From contig NZ_CP017921.1 in the NCBI RefSeq assembly GCF_001889405.1, positions 386,057 through 450,056 on the forward strand: DNA of 64,000 bases. The letters run 5' to 3'. The notes beneath the pieces were generated by a model. That model had not been told where the DNA came from. It made no database searches and saw nothing but the letters and a program-made list of their open reading frames with translations. Below are positions 59,224-64,000 of this stretch, one piece after another. A program made the translations under genes and the position numbers. This DNA is from Methanohalophilus halophilus (GTDB taxonomy: Archaea > Halobacteriota > Methanosarcinia > Methanosarcinales > Methanosarcinaceae). Position 1 is the stretch's first letter. Each line of letters begins with the position of its first letter.

Positions 59224-60252
59224 ATGAATAAGTTCGCAAAATGGCTTGCTGTTTCTTCAATAATCAGTATTGTGACAATAATAGGGGTATTCGTTTACAC
59301 AATCGACCCTAAAACTACGGAGAGTCTTTACAATATCCGCCCACTTTACCTTGTTGCGGCTGCTGGCATTCATTTACTGGGATTTGCTATGTGGGGAATC
59401 CGGACTAAAATAATGGCGGGAGCCCTGGGGTACAACCTTGAAATCAAAAAGGCATTTGAAATCGTTATATCCAGCTCGTTTCTTGCAGCAATGACCCCTT
59501 CGTCTGTAGGAGGAGAACCATTAAGGATACATCTGCTTCAGAGTGACCGAATGCCTGTAGGAAGTGCCACCGCAGTCGTGCTTGGCGAAAGGGTACTGGA
59601 CGCTATAATAATATTGACAGCCGCACCCTTTGCACTATCCCTCTTTGGAGAAGTACTTGGAGGCGGCAAACTTGACAGTTTACTTATGTTTGGTCAATTA
59701 TTCTTATTTTTCATACTTGCAATACTTCTATATGCAATCTGGAAGCCCCACTACACACGCAGATTTCTCCAGTGGATAGTAAATAAGTGCAGCAGGCTCT
59801 TTGGAGACGATAAAAAACACATATTCTGCAAAATATCTGAAAAAGTTGACACCGAACTTGAAGAGTTTCATTACAGTATATTCTTTTTCCTGAAAGAAGG
59901 CAGGCTGGGATTAATGGCAGGAATATTATGCACATTTGCATTCTGGTTCATTGAATTTTCCATGTTACCTGTACTTCTCATGGGCCTAAACCAGTACCCT
60001 TCAGCAATCATTGTTTATGCGGCCCAGGTTCTGCTGATGATCGTGGTAATCATACCCGCAACACCAGGTTCCAGTGGAGTTGCGGAGATTGGGGCAACCA
60101 CACTTTTTTCAGTTTTCGTGCCTACTTATATGCTGGGAATCGTTGTGGTGGCATGGAGGGCACTGACATTCTACCTGAACCTGCTTGTCGGCGGGTTTGT
60201 GAGCTTCAATATTCTCAAGGATACAGTTGAAGTCGATGAACTTTTAAAATAA
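59224..60252 (+). CDS. Lysylphosphatidylglycerol-synthase-TM/AglD-C-like membrane protein (UPF0104)
   Basis: About 342 residues and eight membrane spans. SSSFLAAMTPSSVGGEPLRI and GERVLDAIIILTAAPFALS are typical of the UPF0104/LPG synthase membrane domain, also found in archaeal AglD. Such proteins may flip or transfer lipids. ATG 59224 is preceded by AAGGTG; an upstream ATG at 59191 is possible. It probably works with the preceding glycosyltransferase. Confidence 0.82.
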   Translation: MNKFAKWLAVSSIISIVTIIGVFVYTIDPKTTESLYNIRPLYLVAAAGIHLLGFAMWGIRTKIMAGALGYNLEIKKAFEIVISSSFLAAMTPSSVGGEPLRIHLLQSDRMPVGSATAVVLGERVLDAIIILTAAPFALSLFGEVLGGGKLDSLLMFGQLFLFFILAILLYAIWKPHYTRRFLQWIVNKCSRLFGDDKKHIFCKISEKVDTELEEFHYSIFFFLKEGRLGLMAGILCTFAFWFIEFSMLPVLLMGLNQYPSAIIVYAAQVLLMIVVIIPATPGSSGVAEIGATTLFSVFVPTYMLGIVVVAWRALTFYLNLLVGGFVSFNILKDTVEVDELLK

Positions 60253-60257
60253 TTCCC

Positions 60258-61304
60258 TTATGAAGAAAAGCGCTTTCTGAAACGTTTCAACAATGAGCCC
60301 ACACGGACTTTGATGTTATATTCAGTACCACAATAATCACATTGCATAACCGAATCAAAATTGATTCGCCTGTTACACCCCACGCACGGCAGTTTTGGAC
60401 CTTTGAATTTCCAGGCTATCATGGCCACAATCCAGCGATAAATGGCAAATAAATGCTCACTGTAGCGAAAAGCAATCATACAACATACAATCGCAAGCAA
60501 TATACCTGCTATAAGATCGCTCAGCCAGTGAATCCCCAGATAGAGAATTGTGAAAAGAATTGCTGCTGTGGTAATAACTGCAAAAACCTGATATCTGCGG
60601 GATTTCACATTATGCAGGACCATTATCATAGCCATTACCGAAAGAGCCGCATGGAGACTCGGGAAACAATTATTGAGTTCAGGATCCACAATACGCACAC
60701 CTTCGGCTATGAGCGGACTCAAATTATAAAGAAGCGGAGTTACACCTGAAAGAGTATAACCGGTCACATGAACAGGGAAAAATATGTAGAACGGAAATGC
60801 CAGCATATAAATCAGGATGAAAGCCACCACAAACTCCTGTATGGCTTTGTGCCTTTGCAGATAAACCAGAAGCAAGAATGTGAATACCATTAAGAAGGGA
60901 AACATTAAAAGATAAAAAAAACCGCTTACATAAGTTAGCAGAGGAGTAGCGATTTCCTGAAGAAGGCTTACTGTATTACCTTCCAGGATCATGATGTAAC
61001 GAGCATAATTCTGGTTTGCCGGGATTCCAAGCAATGTGGCAGCAGTTGTTTGCATATGCACAAGTGCAAAAACTATTAACATTGGGATGGCATAAATCGC
61101 AACATCCACCACAAAATGGATAAATCCTTTCACACTGCTGAATTCAGGACGCCTGTTCTCGACAGGCACAAAAAAAACATACCCGGCAGTAACCATAAGA
61201 AATAATAATGGAATCATTACGATTGTCATTATATATTGAGATAACCATTGCCCGCTGAAGCTGGATATAATCTCAGAGAGCAAAAACTGGATGAAAGAAT
61301 ACAT
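60258..61304 (-). CDS. PAP2-superfamily membrane phosphatase with C-terminal zinc ribbon
   Basis: 348 residues. Several membrane spans, the PAP2 active site in NNCFPSLHAALSVMAM (His near residue 220) and GIHWLSDLIAGILLAI, then a cytosolic zinc ribbon (CVGCNRR, CDYCGTEY) near the C-terminus. PAP2 enzymes remove phosphate from lipids or move phospho-head groups. The zinc ribbon is unusual. ATG 61304 fits a TATATATATA box about 30 bases upstream; an earlier TTG at 61325 is less likely. Confidence 0.85.
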   Translation of the reverse strand: MYSFIQFLLSEIISSFSGQWLSQYIMTIVMIPLLFLMVTAGYVFFVPVENRRPEFSSVKGFIHFVVDVAIYAIPMLIVFALVHMQTTAATLLGIPANQNYARYIMILEGNTVSLLQEIATPLLTYVSGFFYLLMFPFLMVFTFLLLVYLQRHKAIQEFVVAFILIYMLAFPFYIFFPVHVTGYTLSGVTPLLYNLSPLIAEGVRIVDPELNNCFPSLHAALSVMAMIMVLHNVKSRRYQVFAVITTAAILFTILYLGIHWLSDLIAGILLAIVCCMIAFRYSEHLFAIYRWIVAMIAWKFKGPKLPCVGCNRRINFDSVMQCDYCGTEYNIKVRVGSLLKRFRKRFSS

Positions 61305-61484
61305 ATCCGACCTACCGGTTTTCAATATGCGGAGACTTATATATATATTTTAGGTAACTGAGCATAAAATCCATATTTCAAGTGAACCCAGGACAACCAA
61401 TAATAAAGGGAAGAAATCGCCTTTAGCCCGTTAAAAATATTAACATTCAAAACATAGGTTCATTATCAAAAAGGAGGTCAATTC

Positions 61485-61664
61485 ATGCAATCTTTCATAG
61501 TGAAACATTACCTTGGAACAGAACTTGATATCTATTGTGGCGGACCCGATACCTTTAAAGGTACCGTTGAATCATGCGCAGACGGCGTGCTAACCATAAA
61601 TAAAGACAACAGATACACCCATATAGCCATCGACAAAATCATAGCTGTCTGGGAAGAAAAATAA
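61485..61664 (+). CDS. Small protein of 59 residues (MM0924-like, Sm-like fold possible)
   Basis: MQSFIVKHYLGTELDIYCGG begins it, then FKGTVESCADGVLTINKDNRY and HIAIDKIIAVWEEK. The beta-strand pattern resembles the Sm/Hfq type of fold seen in small archaeal proteins. An AAGGAGGTC ribosome site lies six bases before the ATG. A terminator-like hairpin follows. RNA binding is a guess. Confidence 0.85.
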   Translation: MQSFIVKHYLGTELDIYCGGPDTFKGTVESCADGVLTINKDNRYTHIAIDKIIAVWEEK

Positions 61665-61672
61665 AATTCAAG

Positions 61673-61693
61673 CAGGCTCATGCCTGTATTTTT
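61673..61693 (+). terminator. Hairpin and T-run after the 59-residue gene
   Basis: CAGGC (61673-61677) pairs with GCCTG (61682-61686) across a four-base loop and is followed by TATTTTTT. It begins eight bases after the stop codon. Confidence 0.65.
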
Positions 61694-61782
61694 TATGGAA
61701 TAATGTATGCAACTCTATTGGCTTGCAAAAAAAGACAAAAACCCAAAGCATTACTTCAATAAAGACAAAGTAAAAAATATAT

Positions 61783-61800
61783 GACAGGCAGTTGCCTGTC
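61783..61800. repeat. Near-perfect 18-base palindrome before the TRAM gene end
   Basis: GACAGGCA and TGCCTGTC are separated by GT. It is located 20 bases downstream of the minus-strand TRAM gene stop. It could be a 3' RNA hairpin for that gene or a protein-binding site. On the minus strand, ATATATTTTTTAC follows it, which would fit a terminator there. Confidence 0.6.
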
Positions 61801-61819
61801 GGTTTGTGAAATAGAAATT

Positions 61820-62035
61820 TCAGACTACTTCTCCAAAAGCGAATTTCGAAAGGACTTTGGTTACTTTTATTGAAAGTTCATCGCCCACTTCTGTTTCGGG
61901 CACAAAAATGACAAAACCGTCAATACGAGCTATTCCGTCGCCTTTCTTGGCAATATCTTCAATCACAACATCGTAGGTTTCCCCAGATTCTACCGGAGCA
62001 CTTGATTCAACACGTTCGAACAAACTAATACACAT
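61820..62035 (-). CDS. TRAM-domain protein
   Basis: 71 residues. VESGETYDVVIEDIAKKGDGIARIDGFVIFVPETEVGD is the TRAM signature (an RNA-binding beta-barrel). Single TRAM proteins in methanogens act as RNA chaperones, especially in the cold. The start ATG gives MCISLFERVESS; it may begin a few codons later. Confidence 0.9.
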   Translation of the reverse strand: MCISLFERVESSAPVESGETYDVVIEDIAKKGDGIARIDGFVIFVPETEVGDELSIKVTKVLSKFAFGEVV

Positions 62036-62199
62036 CCTTATTTAAGTTAGCCTTTCTAGAAGGCACAAATTAATAAATACACTTCCCCTATATCAAACCT
62101 TTGCAAGAAGGAAAAACAGGGGCAGTACCATAAATATATATCATTTGGGAATTTAATAAGATAGACATATCAGTACAACATATTTTCGGGATGAACTAA

Positions 62200-64000
62200 A
62201 TGGAAGAGTTACAGATAAAAGTGGAGAAAGCGCATCCTATCGATTTTGGCAGGGGTATAATACGACTTGATCCAAGTACCCTCCTGAGCCTGCAGCTTTC
62301 CCCCGGAGACATTGTCCTCATCGAAGGAAAGCGTCAAACTACGGCAAAGGTATGGCGTGCTGACAGGCAGGATTGGGGACAGGGAATTGCCCGTATAGAT
62401 GGTTATACACGACAGAATGCAGAAGTGGGGATTGGTGAGAGGATAACGCTTAGTAAGGCAGAGCCAATAGCCGCGGAAAAAGTACTCCTTGCACCTCCCG
62501 AGGGAATCGTCATGGAGTTTGGTGACAACACCAGTGCCGTGATCAAACATAACATCCTGAAACGTCCCCTTATAAAAGGTGACATTATTCCTATAATCAG
62601 TTCCATGGGGCAAACCACCCCTGGCAGTCAGGCCATTCCTCTAATAGCTGTTGAAACGGAGCCATCTGATGGCATACTTATCATCAATGAAAATACTGAG
62701 ATCCAGCTCCAGCAGAAACCTGTAGTGGGTTATGAGGGAGCTGCCAGAGGTATCAACTACGAGGATATCGGCGGACTTAGAACGGAAATTCAACGGGTAC
62801 GTGAAATGATAGAACTCCCGTTGAAACATCACGAGCTTTTCCTACGTCTTAATATAGATCCACCAAAGGGTGTTATTCTCTATGGACCACCCGGCACAGG
62901 GAAAACCCTGATAGCAAGAGCAGTTGCCAGCGAATCTAATGCCTATTTCATCAACATTGCCGGCCCGGAAATAATGGGTAAATATTACGGGGAAAGTGAG
63001 GAAAGGCTGCGAAAAATATTTGATGAAGCTGCGGAGAATGCCCCTTCAATAATATTTGTTGACGAAGTAGATTCCATTGCCCCAAAAAGGGAAGATGTGA
63101 CCGGAGAAGTAGAAAGAAGGGTTGTAGCCCAGCTTCTCACCCTGATGGACGGAATGGATGAACGTAAACAGGTAGTTGTAATTGCAGCCACAAACAGGCT
63201 TGATTCTATTGACCCGGCCCTGCGCCGCCCTGGCAGATTTGACAGGGAAATCGAAATTGGTGTACCCGATAGTGAAGACCGGCTCGAAATACTCCAGATC
63301 CACACCCGTGGAATGCCACTGAACGAAAATATCGATGAAGAATATTTTGAACACCTGGCAGAATATACCCAGGGTTTTGTGGGAGCCGATTTATTAGCCC
63401 TTGTACAGGAAGCCTCCATGCGGGCACTGAGGAGATTACTTCCCGACATCAATCTCGATGAAGAGGAAATTCCACAGGAAATACTCGAGAAACTGGAAGT
63501 CACGCCCGATGACTTCGAGGAAGCCCTGAAAGAAATTGAGCCCTCGGCAATGAGGGAAGTTATGGTCGAAATACCGTCTGTGGGATGGGATGATGTTGGC
63601 GGGCTGGACCTTGCCAGAGAAGATATCAGCGAAGCAGTCGAGTGGCCTCTTAAATGGCCCGATAAAATAAGCCGGATGGGCATAAAACCTCCCACAGGAA
63701 TACTTTTATATGGCCCTCCGGGAACAGGCAAAACCCTGCTTGCCAAAGCTGTGGCAAACGAAGCTAATGCCAATTTCATAAGTGTCAAAGGACCCCAGAT
63801 ATTGTCCAAATACGTAGGGGAATCTGAAAAAGCAATTCGTGATACTTTCAAAAAAGCACGACAGGTTGCACCCTGCATAATATTCTTTGACGAAATCGAT
63901 GCTATATCTTCGACAAGACAGGGTGGCAGTGATGTAGGCAGCCGGGTTTCCGAACAGGTTGTCAATCAGATGCTTACCGAGATGGATGGACTTGAACCCC
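62200..64000 (+). CDS. Cdc48/VAT-type AAA+ ATPase, cut by window edge
   Basis: About 600 codons are visible. An N-terminal VAT-N/Cdc48-N domain (about 1-180, [17 protein letters not shown]), the D1 AAA+ domain with GPPGTGKT near residue 228 and [14 protein letters not shown] near 285, then D2 with the same Walker A near 505 and [14 protein letters not shown] near 565. The C-terminus is beyond the window. It unfolds proteins, partly for the proteasome. The first ATG (62191) leads to a stop after one codon. The ATG at 62200 opens the gene. Confidence 0.95.
   Translation, partial: MEELQIKVEKAHPIDFGRGIIRLDPSTLLSLQLSPGDIVLIEGKRQTTAKVWRADRQDWGQGIARIDGYTRQNAEVGIGERITLSKAEPIAAEKVLLAPPEGIVMEFGDNTSAVIKHNILKRPLIKGDIIPIISSMGQTTPGSQAIPLIAVETEPSDGILIINENTEIQLQQKPVVGYEGAARGINYEDIGGLRTEIQRVREMIELPLKHHELFLRLNIDPPKGVILYGPPGTGKTLIARAVASESNAYFINIAGPEIMGKYYGESEERLRKIFDEAAENAPSIIFVDEVDSIAPKREDVTGEVERRVVAQLLTLMDGMDERKQVVVIAATNRLDSIDPALRRPGRFDREIEIGVPDSEDRLEILQIHTRGMPLNENIDEEYFEHLAEYTQGFVGADLLALVQEASMRALRRLLPDINLDEEEIPQEILEKLEVTPDDFEEALKEIEPSAMREVMVEIPSVGWDDVGGLDLAREDISEAVEWPLKWPDKISRMGIKPPTGILLYGPPGTGKTLLAKAVANEANANFISVKGPQILSKYVGESEKAIRDTFKKARQVAPCIIFFDEIDAISSTRQGGSDVGSRVSEQVVNQMLTEMDGLEP

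Noticed and set aside
61707-61784. A 25-codon frame between the 59-residue gene and the TRAM gene.
   Set aside because: It has no ribosome site, lies just after a terminator-like hairpin and is lysine rich by base composition only.
62985-63965. A 326-codon minus-strand frame.
   Set aside because: It is the serine-rich shadow of the cdc48 gene, which has clear domain motifs on the plus strand.

Overview
The window comes from a methylotrophic methanogenic archaeon of the Methanosarcinaceae, most like Methanohalophilus, Methanolobus or Methanococcoides. The evidence is a complete pyrrolysine cassette (pylT, pylS, pylB, pylC, pylD) followed by a methylcobalamin:coenzyme M methyltransferase gene, archaeal-type cobamide genes (cobY, cobZ, a cobD with a cysteine-rich tail), the YcaO/TfuA pair that methanogens use on methyl-coenzyme M reductase, and archaeal information-processing genes (PAN, Cdc48, RadB, SRP19, Sec61 beta, S8e, aIF1, MBF1). 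I found 68 protein-coding genes (two cut by the window edges), two tRNA genes (His and Pyl), and no insertion sequence, CRISPR array or phage gene. Of the 66 stop codons visible, 65 are TAA or TGA. The one TAG belongs to pylB.

Layout. 1-3.5 kb: anaerobic ribonucleotide reductase with its redoxin, then RadB and a KaiC-like ATPase. 4.0-8.5 kb: a five-gene cobamide operon on the minus strand (cobD-cbiB-cobZ-cobS-cobY). 8.6-18.2 kb: tRNA modification, an HD phosphohydrolase, methionine salvage, protein targeting, sugar-phosphate, proteasome and proline genes, and tRNA-His. 18.2-22.9 kb: thiazole synthase and a two-component system with a PhnD-like sensor. 23.1-31.1 kb: an unusual AAA+ ATPase with a small partner, RNase Z, S8e, an Lrp regulator with an aminotransferase, an NYN-domain protein, a transporter and a regulator. 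31.2-40.3 kb: a PAS histidine kinase, a second cobD-like gene, the pyl genes and mtbA.

40.4-46.1 kb is the most unusual region. It is a tightly packed eight-gene operon with two NifX-like proteins, an F420-dependent sulfite-reductase-like fusion protein, two MinD-type ATPases with ferredoxin inserts, a DUF1847 cysteine-rich protein and a metallo-beta-lactamase-fold protein. A ferritin-like protein, a DUF4010 membrane protein and a DtxR-type regulator follow. I infer that it is a metal-cluster or metal-sulfur assembly and redox system around the reductase. Its substrate is not known from the sequence.

48.2-51.8 kb is a sulfur-modification neighbourhood: tfuA, ycaO, an unrecognised 50-residue protein behind a structured leader, and a cysteine desulfurase. 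51.8-64 kb holds purine synthesis (purL, purC), aIF1, a DNA repair protein of the Nre family with a PCNA-binding tail, NikR, three envelope or lipid-type genes, two very small proteins and the start of cdc48.

Two genes appear to use non-standard start codons (ATA for a DUF99 protein, CTG for an aminotransferase), judged from conserved N-terminal sequence lying upstream of any ATG, GTG or TTG. The two histidine kinases share a stretch of about 240 bp that is about 93 percent identical in opposite orientation, which suggests recent gene conversion.
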